64,000 nucleotides of DNA from Opisthocomus hoazin (lineage: Eukaryota > Chordata > Aves > Opisthocomiformes > Opisthocomidae), in contig NC_134422.1 in NCBI RefSeq assembly GCF_030867145.1, forward strand, positions 2,014,001 through 2,078,000, written 5' to 3'. The notes under the pieces are model-generated. The model was not told the origin of the DNA. It ran no database searches and saw only the letters and a program-made list of their open reading frames with translations. Position numbers and translations under genes: made by a program. Each line of letters opens with the position of its first letter. Within the stretch, counting starts at the first letter, position 1. Below are positions 35,551 to 48,031 of this stretch, in pieces.

Positions 35551-38064
35551 CCTCATCGGCACATGTCCTGCTCAGTGTCTGCTTCATCGTCAGGCTACAA
35601 AAGCCACCTATAAAAGCTCTGGGTTTATGCTAAATATAGCAGGTGACATTTATATCCTACGTGGGTTGCTGTGATTTCCTGGCTGCTTGGAAGCTCCTCT
35701 GGCTCCTTGGAAGCTCCCGCGGCTCCATCACCCGGAGAAGCGCAGGCGTACGTCTTGCAGCCAGCCATCACCTGCAGGAACAGGTCCTCGCTCCAGTTCA
35801 CATGAAATCCCTTTCTTGCTCCTCTGCAAGCTTGGGAACGTTACTGTCAGTTTGCTGTTGGATTTTCCAAGTGCTTTAACACGCGTCTAGGAAGAGTGCG
35901 ACGGGGTCCCAGAGAGAGCACGTGTACAGCAGCCTTTTAAGCGAGCGTGACGGGGGGAGTGAGGGGGGTCCTGCAGCGCTCAGTCACCAGATACGCCAGA
36001 TAAAAGGTCCTCACGTTAGAGAAGCCGTCGCCGCGTTGACGAGCGCCGGATGAAAAGCAAGACACGAACCCCGCGAGCGCGGCACAGCGGGGCAGGGGAA
36101 TCCCGCTGCCGGGGTGGGTTTCCAGCGCCTCGCTCAGGACCGATGTGTCTGCTCCCACCCTGCCCGCTGAGCCCCGGCCCCGCGGCTCAGTCCCTCGCTC
36201 CCAGGGATCACCCAGAAACGAGCCGACAGCGGCAGAGCTGTCTGCGCGCCCCGATTGCCGAGCGGGGAGTTTGCCGCTGCTCGCCCGCCCGGCTGCTCCC
36301 GGCCAGAGGCATCCCTGCCCCGCGGACGTGCCAACCCATCCCAGCTCTTCTTCGGGAAAACCGAGCCAACAAATAGCCAGCCCACACCAGAATCCGTCCG
36401 GCCGACTCCTCGCATCCTCCCGCTGTGAAAAGTGGGTGCAGAAGAGTCAATGGGTTTTCACGATGTGGGTGGGATTAATGAACTTAATCACAGGATACTT
36501 TGATCCATCTCTTGTTTTTTAGAGGACAGTCGAAAACAAGACGAGCTGCTACCCTTTGTGCTTTTGTAATTTCGTTAATCGTGGAAACCAGTGAGACTTT
36601 TGCATAGTCAGCACTTGCATGCATTATAAAATATATTTGCAAAACACAACAACACTTGCTTTTCTACTCTGAAGCCAGCAAGCATATCCTAGTTGGCAGA
36701 GAGCTCAAAGGAAATTTATGAAGACCCAAAAATCTTGCAGGAATTTAATTAAACTTTAATCTTGGTAACACTCATACAGATCTGCTTATACAGTGTCATC
36801 TGCAAGCAAAGCTGCTTCACTGTTTACGTCTCTGGGTCTTCTCCATTCAGCTCGCCGGCCGCTCGTCCTCAAGCCTGCTCACATCCCCTCGCAGAGCCCC
36901 GCTGGAGGTGATCCTGCCGGAGCAAGTCCCTCTGTCCCACAACATCTCGAGGGCTTTGGCATCTCTGGAGACAGAGACAACTGCAGGTGCCCGGCCGCTG
37001 CCTCCCGCCCTCAGCAGACCCCAGCCCGCAGCTCCGCTCCCGGCGCGCTGGGACCACGCGAGGCATCTGGGCGAGCCCCAGCTGAGGGGCACAGGCACCC
37101 AGCGATGCCTGTGGGAAGCCGATGGAATATTTATGTACAGGGAGGAAATTTAGACTGAATTTAAAAATTAAACTTTTTTAATTAGTAAATACTTTACTGA
37201 AGAACAATTTCCACTGATGAGTACATGATTCCTCGTCGCTTGAGGGATTTAAAACCAGACGACTCTCTGCTCCAAAAAAGTGCTATAAGCAACAGTTCTT
37301 TGCTTATAATGAACTGGAGAAACTGGCAAGTCTCCATCTCCTTCACATATTTTCCCTTGTATCTTCAGAGGTTAAAATAAATTATTCTGAGATGTAGCAG
37401 ATGTAGAATGCAGTCAGTGAAATTCCTCCAGCTTTTTTAACTGAGTTTTCCTTCCCCCGAAGTACAGAAGAAGCAGCAATGGGTAACGCGTGTCCCCTCC
37501 GACCGGGACCATCGCCGGCGCAGGCGTGCCCCGTGATGAAGCCGCTCTTCCCGAAGCGTGGCAGCTGTGCCCGGCAGCAGACCGTGGTGCCGCCGTCCTC
37601 ATGGGCTCTGGGCGCCGGCACCGGTGGGACCAGCCTGGTCACAGAGCCAGAGCCCCGTCCTGTCATGAACCCATCAAGCCCCATGCTGGAACAAGGTCAA
37701 CTTCATTGCCTGAACTTCAGTCATGCAAATCACTCCTGCACACCAGCACCAGTACCGATGCAGCCAGCAGAAACGCCCACTGTGACGGCGGGGTCCTTCC
37801 AGCAGCCTCCTGTGACACAGGAACAGCAATAATCGCAATAATGCCGATAAAAGGAGCAGCAGCGACCACCCCGAGAAACCCACCGCCGTGCCGAGGCGTT
37901 GCGGTAAGCCCTGCTGAGCCCTCCTTTCCGAGTTCGGAGCCGTTCAAGCCGTCCCGAGCTCCGCCGCGACCCACGGATGCGGTTTGGGGAGCAGAGGGGG
38001 CCAGGCCCTGCCCGGAGGGTCAGCCCAGCGTCGTTCAGCTGAAGCCCTCAGCGGGACTCCGAAG
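35551..38064. other. Unique intergenic sequence
   Basis: Nothing is recognised except a short tandem duplication of CTTGGAAGCTCC near 35690-35720. The AT-rich stretch 36520-36790 shows no element. Confidence 0.6.
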
Positions 38065-38510
38065 CAGAATCACAGAATCCCAGCATGGTCGGGGCTGGAA
38101 GGGCCCTCTGTGGGTCACCCAGTCCCACCCCCTGCCCAAGCAGGGTCACCCAGAGCAGGCTGCACAGCACCGCGGCCAGGCGGGGCTGGAATATCTCCAG
38201 AGAAGGAGACTCCACAGCCTCCCTGGGCAGCCTGGGCCAGGGCTCCGGCACCCTCAGAGGGAAGAAGTTCTTCCTCGGGTTCAGCTGGAGCTTCCTCTGC
38301 TCCAGTTTGTGCCCGTTGCCCCTTGTCCTGTCGCTGGGCACCACTGGGAAGAGTCTGGCCCCGTCCTCCTGACCCCCACCCTGCAGATATTTAGAGGCAT
38401 TTCTAAGGTCCCCTCTCAGCCTTCTCTTCTCCAGGCTGAACAAGCCCAGCTCCCTCAGCCTCTCCTCGTTGGAGAGATGCTCCAGTCCCCTCACCATCCT
38501 CGTAGCCCTC
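38065..38510 (-). mobile_element. CR1 type A fragment
   Basis: Reverse orientation, from CAGAATCACAGAATCCCAGC to ACCATCCTCGTAGCCCTC. The antisense frame of 154 codons is the open ORF2 end. It is the younger form. Confidence 0.92.
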
Positions 38511-41409
38511 AAAGCAGCAGGGGTGCAAGCCCAAGAGGCCCTGTAGTGCTTTCACCGCGGAGCTGTTTTACACACAGCCTTCGGACGAGCTGGTGTTCAT
38601 CTTGGGGCAGTCAGCAAACGCACGCCAGAGCCTGTGCAGCCCAGCGAGCACCCAGCCCCTGCTCTCCTCCCCAGCCAAGCCGGCCAAACCCACCCCGCGT
38701 CCTGCAGAAAACGTCACGCAAGTCTACTTCTGGAGCAGCAATGAAATAACCCCTTTTTAAACACGAAGAGAACTCGTGTGATGCAGTATTTCGACTCATA
38801 CACGCATTCAATCATAATACTCATTCTTCGAGAGTCTGGCAAGGGAGCAGGGCTTGGGTTTCGACACCAGCAGGGGACGGGGAGATGCGAGAGGAGGTGT
38901 TCAAATGACCCATCCGGTGTTTGATGGGGAAACGCGGCGAGTTAGAAGTGGTTAAGCAGGAATTATTCGGCAATGCCAACATGTCTGGGTCAGGCATTTA
39001 CACCTCCACGTGCTTCTCACGGAATGACGGCACAGGGAAGCCTTCCTCCCCTCTCCCCGGCCCGGCTTCCTCGCAGCCGCCGGACCACAGCAGGCAAAAC
39101 CCTTGCCCGGCCGGACCTGGCAACAGGGGGGTTACGCCGGCAGACACAGCGCTTTTTCTGCTCATTAAAATATTCCTGATCAATCACTGTCGCACAGAAA
39201 CTGAGCAGGCTGAGTCGCTGGGCTATTTCACACGCGTTTATCCTGCGTCCAGCTTGGATTTATTTAGAAATAAAAGAACACAAGATGGACTGCGTGAGTG
39301 CATTTCCTTGGAGTTGCTCACTGGCTGGAGACTGGAACTGGGAGGAGGTAGGATGGTTCAGTACACAGAAAATTAAGCTCCTATCATAAGAAAGGATTTG
39401 TGGTTTTTAGAATTATAACAGAATCACCGCAGGTTTTAACGTTACAAAACTCCACAAAATGTTTTTAAAAATCAGATAATTAGTTCTGGCATCTGGAGGA
39501 GGTCTCAGACCTGGAGGACGTGCTTCGGCTACAGCCAGGACGGGCGACGCTCGCCTCTGGTTTGCGCTTTGTTGGCTTTCCAGCAGCACTCTGCAGACAC
39601 AGGAGGAGCACATCAAACGTTCTGGGGAAGCGAAATGTCATGATTCTCACTCTTTCCTTTTTCTGTATGAAAAATAAAAAAATAATCAGCTAGTTCTGAG
39701 TTCAGCAGCCCTGGACCAGAAGCAGGGGAGCGAGCAAGCAGCATGGATGCGGTCTCCGCTCCGGAGAGGTGAGCAAGCCGGCATCGCCGCAGCGCTGGCG
39801 TTGCCCGTGAGAAGTTCAAAGCTGTAACCTTTTCCGATGACATAAACAACACGGGCAGCAGCAGCCTTTCTATAATTTAAACAAGTCCTCAAATCCCTCG
39901 GCCCTCTTCCCTTTTCTTTTTTTGCTCTATTTTTAACAAACGCCGGAAGCCTTTTCTGTAGAAAAACGCAGATCGCCGGTGGCCAAACCACCAGATTTGT
40001 GCTTTCGGCCCGTGCCCTAATGGGGTGTTAGCGCTGGCTGCTGCTTCGGCCGCGGCAGATGGCCGTCCCTGCGGCCGGCTCCGCATCCCCCTCCGCACCT
40101 CGCCCGCAGCGCCCGCCTGTGCAGGGTCCCTGGCCGCGGTGGCCAGATTCGGCTTGCCAACGCATCGCTCGGGCGCCCAGCGCCAACTGCAGCGCGAGAA
40201 TTGAACGGGAAGCCTGACCACGGCTCTTGTTGGGATTCATTAACTAGACGAAGCTGTCGCGATGTCGCCTTCTGTTAAAATATGAAATAGCGCGGCGTGA
40301 AATCGCAGGGAGAACAGCCTGTGTCTGGGAGGGAGCTCTGCCGCCGGCCGCCCACCTGCGCGCAGGGCTCGCGGGGGTCGCGAAAGCTTTGCCGCGCACG
40401 CTGGCAGGGGCCCGGAAATGCTCCGCGGGGAAGCGGCTCTGCCGGGAGGTTCGCGCTGCTCGGGGCTGGAGGGAGCTCACGCCTTTGCAGGGATCAAAGA
40501 TCGGAAAGCATCGGCCCAGCGAGGGGACACGCGTCCTCGGAGGAATCGGGGAGGCTGAGGTCGGGCGCGACCAGGACGGGGAAGCGCGGGGTGGCCGTCG
40601 AGCAGCTTGTGGCCACCGAGCCATGTGCTGGTCCAGCCCAGACGCCCACGACTGCCTCTGGTTAATTACTGATCAGCTTGCTCCGTTTGCAGCACGGCCC
40701 ATGAAGAGCTCGTGGACTCCCCCGACACGTCTGTCACCGGCGAGGCCGAGTGCGGGGCTGGCGGGGCTGGTGTCGGCTTCCGACACGGAGGAGGAGTGGA
40801 GAGGCAGGACCCCAGCTCGGCTTGCACCACTGTTCGAATGAGCTGTTCCGGTGGACGGCCCCACACCAAACACGTTTGCCGTAGTTTATGTGAAATAAAG
40901 GAACTAAGCCAGACCGAGCTGAACCGATTCCCGTATTTTCAGTTAATACTTACAGGAAGCTTTGCTCTAACGCCGTGTGAATACAGCACGAACAGAGAAA
41001 CAAAGGAAGGACGGGGCTGGCTAAAAACAGAGTTTTCCACTTTTAAAACTTAGAAAATAAATTTAGAAAGGCTTTTCTCAGTCTATGATAAAATGCAAGC
41101 TGGGCTGACAGCGACGGGGGGAATTCTGCGTGTTGAGCTCCTAGAACGGAAACTGTTCCCAGAGTGCTTGTGCGATCTTGCCCTCCTCGGTGTCTCCTTG
41201 AATTTAAAATTATCTGTTTATGAGCTCAGAAACAGTTTGGCAACTTATTATTTTGAGCTCATAAATCCTGTTTCATCTGAAGATCTCGGAGCAGTTTATA
41301 AACATGAATGAAGCCACAGCACACCCATGCAGGGCCCATCCTATCATACTTGTCCAACAAGTGCGTCATCAGAAACAGAGCTTGCCCGGGTTCGCACCGG
41401 AGAGGAGGA
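38511..41409. other. Unique intergenic sequence
   Basis: No gene or repeat is recognised. The part at 40020-40640 is CG-rich for this region, but it is weaker than the two promoter islands and has no exon that I can support. Confidence 0.55.
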
Positions 41410-41784
41410 CTTGTTCAGCCTGGAGAAGAGAAGGCTGAGAGGGGACCTAATATATACTTACAAATATCTGCAGGGTGGGGGTCAGGAGGATGGGGCCAAG
41501 CTCTTTCCAGTGGTGCCCAGCGACAGGACAAGCGGCAACGGGCACAAACTGAAGCCTGGGAAGCTCCAGCTGAACCCGAGGAAGAACTTCTTCCCTCTGA
41601 GGGTGACGGAGCCCTGGCCCAGGCTGCCCAGGGAGGCTGTGGAGTCTCCTTCTCTGGAGATATTCCAGCCCCGCCTGGCCGCGGTGCTGTGCAGCCTGCT
41701 GTGGGTGACCCTGCTTGGGCAGGGGGTTGGGCTGGGTGACCCACAGAGGTCCCTTCCAACCCAAACCATGCTGGGATTCTGTGA
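41410..41784 (+). mobile_element. CR1 type A fragment
   Basis: It starts at CTTGTTCAGCCTGGAGAAG and ends at GGGATTCTGTGAC. The ORF2 end is open through the ancestral stop position (CTGCTGTGGGTGACC). Confidence 0.92.
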
Positions 41785-43126
41785 CACTTCCTCGCAAGCT
41801 GGGGAATTTCCTTTAGGTCGTGCTGTGGCAGATTTGAAATACGTACAAAAAAAAAAAACAAGATAGAAAAACCAAAGGGAACGTTGTCTGACAGATGCCG
41901 TTAAGACGGGAAGTCCAGGCAGCCTTCCCCAGCGCAGCATTAATTGCAAACCACACCAAGCCAGCGTCCCAGGTCCCGAGGCAGGAGCGTCCCCGCATCC
42001 CGCTGGGGTACGGGGGCAAACCCCGGCGCTCACGCCTGGAAGTACAACAGGACCCTGCTGTGAGCAGGACACACACCGGGGAGCAAAGGACGCGTCTGCT
42101 CCCCGTGACTCCCAAAGGCACCGCTAACCTCGTTGGAAGTTTACCCCGGGGGAAGCCGAATTCCCTAGGAAACACCCCAAAAGGCAAGCGGCTCATGGCC
42201 AGCAGGGTCGGGGAGCGGGGGGCAGGACCAGGGGCTCCGCTGGCATCCCCCTGCGCCTCGCCAGACGGGCAGCGGAGCATCGCTTCTCTCTGAGCCTTCC
42301 TCCCCAGAGGTGCCTCCCCAGCGGCAGAGCTCCGGGTGCCTCCGCTTTTAAACACACCACAGGCGCCGGGATCGGGGCGAGGACGGTGCAATCGTTTATT
42401 TAAGCGTCTCCCACTTTAATTGCCTTAGAAAAAAACCTGGCATCTGATAGCGTCTAGGGGAGGAGAAGGGTTGGCGGGGCAACACTTGAGCGCAGAAGTC
42501 GCAGGGTTCGGGTGAAACGCTGAATTGCCGACAGTCTCACGCGCCGCTCGGCCAGGGAGAGGGGCCCTTCCCAATCGGAAGAGCGGGAACCGCTGCCGAC
42601 GGCGTCCCGCCGCCCTCGCCGTACGTCCCGGCGGCGTGGACGCAACCGCCCTGCTCCCGCTGACCGCGTCGAGGCCGCGCGCGGGATCCCGCTGCCGAGA
42701 AGTCCTCTGGATTCGTAAATCACACCTGAAGGGCACAACCCAGAGCTTCATTTAGCGATTTCTTTCGCTTCCCACTCCGCCCGCCGCTGGCAGAACGATT
42801 TCTCTTCCCTGACTCGTTTCATCGTATCCCGTGCTGCTCGTTGCGTGCAGGGGTTCACTCGGCTACCGCGCCCCGCGACCTCCCGAGCCACTGTTTGACA
42901 CCGTTCTGCCTTGATTTGTTCCGTTTCTCTGCCGAAGAACACGAACGAGCCCGGCAGCACCAACCGGGCGCATCTGGTAATTTGGAATCAGCTGATTGCT
43001 GAGCAGATATTAAGTGTACACGTATTAGAGGCTCGAAAGGGATTTCCTTCACATGGGAACCCCAGTCCTGGCTTGGGAACATGAGCTTCGGTGTCTCCTG
43101 ATCCCCAGCCTTTCATTCCCTGGGGA
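41785..43126. other. Unique intergenic sequence
   Basis: No gene, RNA or CR1 fragment is recognised. The interval around 42520-42720 is rich in CG, with no coding signal that I can name. Confidence 0.55.
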
Positions 43127-43556
43127 GGGGTCTGGAGAACAAGTCGGCTGAGGAGCGGCGGAGGGAGCTGGGGCTGTTCAGGCTGGAGAAGAGGAGGCTG
43201 AGGGGGCACCTCCTCGTTCTCTATGGCTCCCTGACAGGAGGGTGTAATGAGGGGGGGGTTGGTCTCTTCTCCCAGGTAACCAGCGACAGGACGAGAGGCG
43301 ATGGCCTCAAGCTGCGTCAGGGGACGTTCAGATTGGATATTGGGGAAAATTTCTTTCCTGAGAGAGTGGCCAGGCCTTGGCCCAGGCTGCCCAGGGCAGT
43401 GGGGGAGTCCCCATCCCTGGCAGGGTTCAAAAACTGTGTGGATGTGGCACTTGGGGACATGGTTTAGCAGACATGGGGGTGTTGGGTGGATGGCTGGACT
43501 TGGTGATCTTCGAGGTCTTCTCCAACCTCAACGATTCTGTGATTCAGTGATTCTGT
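43127..43556 (+). mobile_element. CR1 type C fragment
   Basis: It starts at about GGGTCTGGAGAACAAGTCGG, passes through GGTAACCAGCGACAGGACG and GATTGGATATTGGGG and ends at GATTCAGTGATTCTGT. The 3' UTR has GGCTGGACTTGGTGATC. This is the longest type C copy in the window. Confidence 0.88.
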
Positions 43557-44509
43557 ACAGGGCGGCGGAGGTGTCTCTGACACCATGGCTGACTGTCCGG
43601 GGCGTAGCTGCGCTGCCCTGTCCTCTCCCCCACTTCGACATCCATACAGGTGGTTGTATGCGTGCAGAACTAATTAAAAACATATATTTGCATATGCTAG
43701 ACTGTCTTGTTAATTGTATGCTTCAAGGCAGAGTATGTCTGGATACTCAGCCTTGTGTTGGGATGAGCATTCCGAAATAACGTGCAGTCTTCTTACCCAG
43801 CACTGAGTTCTGTTCGCAGCCGCAGCTCTGAAAAGCACGAGCCAGACCCATAAGGCTAATAAAATTATGTATTTTGGGATATGCCAATCGAGAAGGAGTA
43901 CAGCGCTAGAGTTATCCCCGGACACTGAACACAATCGCACTGACGGAGCTGCAGACAGATCCAAATCTGGTCCCCAGCCCCGCAGAAAGAATTGCTTACG
44001 CGCTGTCTGGGCGCACGCCGTTACCGGATAACGAGATGCAAAGCAGCGTGCCGGCATTTTCCATTCAGAGCGTGAATGCTCCCAGTGAAAGGACGCTGAA
44101 CTTTGGAGCTCACGAGAGGAAGCATCTGATCCGAAATTTGGCTTGCACTGTGAAACCACTGGGACGGCCGGACAGCCGCATTCCTCCCCGGCGTACGCGT
44201 GCTCAGAGCAGGAGACGTGGCCGGGAGGCCACACGGGAGGCAAATCTGCTGCCCCAGCCCGAGACTCTGGTTTAGGATCCACCACCACGTGGGGTGGGCA
44301 CAGGAACTCCCCACACGGCCCACCAGCCAGCAAAACCTCTTCTCTGAGGCAGCTTTACCGGGTTACTGCAGCACTCGTCCCACGCGCCAAAACACTCGTT
44401 TCCTCTCGGCTGCTGGCTGGAGGGGACGGGTGGGTTGGAAAGATGGTCCCAGCACCAGCCAAGGCCTCTTGCCTCTGATGCGCTGCCATGAAGGAACAAA
44501 CGGGCAGGA

Positions 44510-45455
44510 GGTGCTCCACCATGAGAGCCCCAGCACAGAAAAGCTTCTCCACCACGGTGAGCCCCAGCATGGAGAAGCTGCTCCACCACAGTAAGCCTCA
44601 GCGCGGAGAAGCTGCTCCACCATGGAGAGCCCCAGCACGGAGGAGTTGCTTCACCATGGAGAGCCCCAGCATGGAGGAGCTGCTCCACCACGGAGAGCCC
44701 CAGCATGGAGAAGCTTCTCCACCACGGAGAGCCCCAGCACAGAGGAGCTGCTCCACCACGGAGAGCCCCAGCATGGAGAAGCTTCTCCACCACGGAGAGC
44801 CCCAGCACAGAGGAGCTTCTCCACCATGGAGAGCCCCAGCATGGAGAAGCTTCTCCACCACGGAGAGCCCCAGCATGGAGGAGCTGCTCCACCACGGAGA
44901 GCCCCAGCATGGAGAAGCTGCTCTACCATGGTGCACCCCAGCACGGAGAAGCTGCTCCACCATGGCGAGCCCCAGCACGGAGAAGCTTCTCCACCACGGA
45001 GAGCCCCAGCACGGAGGAGCTTCTCCACCACGGAGAGCCCCAGCATGGAGAAGCTGCTCTACCATGGTGCACCCCAGCACGGAGGAGCTGCTCCACCACG
45101 GCGAGCCCCAGCACGGAGGAGCTTCTCCACCACAGAGAGCCCCAGCGCAGAGGAGCTTCTCCACCATGGTGCACCCCAGCACCATGCTACACCACGGAGA
45201 GCCCCAGCACGGAGGAGCTGCTCCACCACGGAGAGCCCCAGCACGGAGGAGCTGCTTCACCACGGAGAGCCCCAGCATGGAGGAGCTGCTCTACCACTGA
45301 GAGCCCCAGCACAGAGGAGTTGCTCCACCACAGAGAGCCCCAGCATGGAGAAGCTGCTCCACCATGGTGCACCCCAGCACGGAGAAGCTGCTCCACCACA
45401 GAGAGCCTCAGCGCGGAGGAGCTGCTCCACCATGGAGAGCCCCAGCATGGAGCAG
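44510..45455. repeat. 34-bp minisatellite, 28 units
   Basis: A tandem array has the unit GAGCCCCAGCATGGAGAAGC followed by TTCTCCACCACGGA (34 bases). The GAGCCCC anchor first occurs at 44525 and last at 45437. These 912 bases equal 27 periods less one 6-base deletion near 45180. The unit centre is GGAGAAGCTTCTCC, a perfect 14-base palindrome in several units and a one-mismatch version in others. Units 12-15 resemble units 16-19, which hints at a 136-base higher-order repeat. Because 34 is not a multiple of three and no phase has a stop, all six frames stay open for long stretches (up to 306 codons). The array is intergenic and no gene signals flank it. Confidence 0.96.
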
Positions 45456-47233
45456 GAGGCGATGCCCCAGCTCCACATTCCTGCCTGAGCTCCCACCCCT
45501 CACAGACCCTACCGGCATGGTGCATTCACATCCCCTGGCAGAGTGCTGTGAGCACCCCCAGCAGCCTCCACCGCTGGGAGAGCACCTCCCAAACACCCAC
45601 AGACCAAGGCCTTGGACAGCACTAGACAGGTCTTCGTCCCGTTCCCCACTGGAAGGAGGGAGTCGGGAGCTGCGGCTCGAGGAGCCACCGCCCTCCCACA
45701 CCGACAGCTGCGCCGGGGCCAGGCAGCGTTCCGGGCAGTGTCGAGGGGTCGGCTCTGCTGGCAGCACCCTGCCCTGCCCAGGGCTGGTGTTCAGAAGGGG
45801 CTGCCAAGGCCCCAGGGCAAGGTCCATTTGCCAGGTCCTCAGCCACTGGAGCTGTCTCTCTGCATTCGGGTGACCGCTGGATTTAGACGCTGGGTGGGTG
45901 CTGCGCGTGAAAGAAGTGCGGAAAAGCGGGACGCATCAATTTTGGCTGCCCAATCTCCCTCCCTCTTTCTCCTCCATGGCAGGTAATGTAAGAAAGAGGA
46001 ATCCCACTGGGTAACAACAGGCACAAGAAAAGAAAATCTATGACTAGAAAAATAAATGTATTCCAGTAAACATCAACTTGTTTCCAAGCGTGCTGCAATA
46101 GCCACAGATGAAAAAGTGCCCGAGACGCTTTCATGAGGAAACCTGAGCTGAATAACAAAAGCCAAAGAAAACTCGGCAATAATGAATCAAAGTCTCTAAA
46201 CAGCAAGGGTATGTTCCGTTTAAGTGGCATCAGACTGCCTATACAGTAAAATTTGTTACTAAAAACGCTCAAGCTTTTCCATGCTTGTTTAACGCAGCGT
46301 CGTTCCTCGTGCAAGGGCACGACGGATACAAAGTCTGTTCCTCTGCTGAGCACAGAGCCGTAACGGCGCAGAGTATTAACACTTTAAACAGCCTGCTTCT
46401 CGCCGACTGCCTTCGTCACCAGCATCACCCCACAGTAAAACCAGAACAACTGAGGGGGAGAGAGCCCTTGCATACATCTTGAAATGCTTTTTACAGAATA
46501 ATTTTCAGCGTTCCTCTGTTTAATCAGTTTCTCTGTCTGCATGACGCCTACACAGAGCACCAGGGCAGAGGGACCGCTACAAAAAGAGGAAAAAAAACTT
46601 TCAGTAAGCCACAAAGCAAACTAGAGGGCAGCTGGAGAAATACAGCGAACCCAGCCAAATGGAAGCCTTAGCAAGTTGCTTCTATGCACCAGGAAAAAGC
46701 TTCCTGAGAGTTACCCAAGTTTTCTGAAAGCAAACACTTTGGGCAATATAAATTCTCCTTCGAAACGTCTGTTACAGAAGTTAAGGCTTGAAATTCAATA
46801 CTATGACAACACACTGGTACAGAAGTACTGGGGAAAGCTCAGAGTTGGCCCCTGTGAGGTGTGACGGGGCGGTGAGGAGGGGAAGCATCAGCTCTGCGCA
46901 AAGCCTGGTGGATCCATCAGCGATGCCGACGCCAGGGTCTGCAGGGGCTCCTCGTGGCGGTGAAACACCCGAGGCCCAGGCTGCTCAGTGCTTGGGGACC
47001 AGCAGGTTGCCAGAGCTGGGCTTGGGAAAAACACATTTAGAGAGAACTTTTTAACAGCTGTTTTTCTGTCCTCCTCTCTAGCGCTTCCTAGGAGCTCTCC
47101 TTCACGAACAGCTTGTTCCTGCAGGACTTGGGATAACTGGCAGCACTCCAATACTTTCTTTTCTCTTCCTGGGTCGACTTATTACCATGGATTTTATCAT
47201 TTACTGTGGGATTTAGGTTTTTCCACTGGGAAA
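45456..47233. other. Unique intergenic sequence after the minisatellite
   Basis: No gene or repeat is recognised. In three lines counted by eye (46021-46200) A clearly exceeds T on the plus strand, unlike the T-leaning sequence sampled left of the minisatellite. Confidence 0.55.
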
Positions 47234-47532
47234 AAGAGGGACTTTTCACAAGGGTGTGTAGTGATAGGACAAGGGGGGAATGGCTGTAAACTAAAAGAGG
47301 GCAGATTTAGATTAGATATTGGGAAGAAATTCTTCCCCATGAGGGTGGTGAAACACTGGCACAGGCTGCCCAGAGAAGCTGTGGCTGCCCCCCCTGGCAG
47401 GGTTCAAGGCCAGGTTGGATGGAGCTCTGAGCACCCTGGGCTGGTGGAAGATGTCCCTGCTCCTGTCAGGGGGGTTGGAACCAGATGATCTGTAAGGTCC
47501 CTTCCAACCCTTACCACGCTGTGATTCTATGA
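47234..47532 (+). mobile_element. CR1 type B 3' fragment
   Basis: It starts at GAGGGACTTTTCACAAGGG and ends at GCTGTGATTCTATGA. It contains TTAGATATTGGGAAGAAATTC and GGAACCAGATGATC. It is truncated but otherwise close to the copy at 49901. Confidence 0.88.
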
Positions 47533-48031
47533 AATGTCCCATGGCCTTGGTTGTGGTGTCACCTAGAGCAGAAGTTCTGTCGGTGCATCTGGACTCCATG
47601 TTCCACCCGACTGCTTGAACCCGGGGCGCTCAGGGCCAGCGCAGGCGGCCCGGCCCCGGCCATCGTCTCCAGGAGGCACGGCAGATCTCAGGCGCGCCGT
47701 CCCACCACGACCGGATGAAAAATGGGGCAAACGCACCTGGAGACGCGTGACGTTTGATCCGGCACCAAGGCGACAACCGCAACATTTCAGAATTTGCAGA
47801 ACCGAAGACGCCATCCATCTATCGGCACGCGCAGCCGCTGCGATGACGGCACCACAGGCGATACTGCGGAGTTAATACAAGAGAAAACCCTGTGTCCTGA
47901 GCCACACAGAACGCGTTCGATTTTCTGTTTCAGCCACACAACAGTAGTGTTTAGTGCATTTCTGTACAATTTGATTCATCCTTCCTTTTTAAAGCAATTA
48001 AACAAATGAGTGCCATTTTTGTTCGGTCTTC

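Noticed and set aside
37490..38749. A 419-codon plus-strand frame, the longest in the window
   Set aside because: The middle is an antisense CR1 fragment (38065-38510) and the flanks show no known domain or splice-site logic.
40020..40640. A third CpG-island promoter between the genes
   Set aside because: CG density is higher than around it, but there is no exon, start motif or conserved protein to support a gene.
44510..45455. CRISPR-like array of regular repeats
   Set aside because: Units are head-to-tail without spacers and vary in sequence, in a vertebrate genome; it is a minisatellite.
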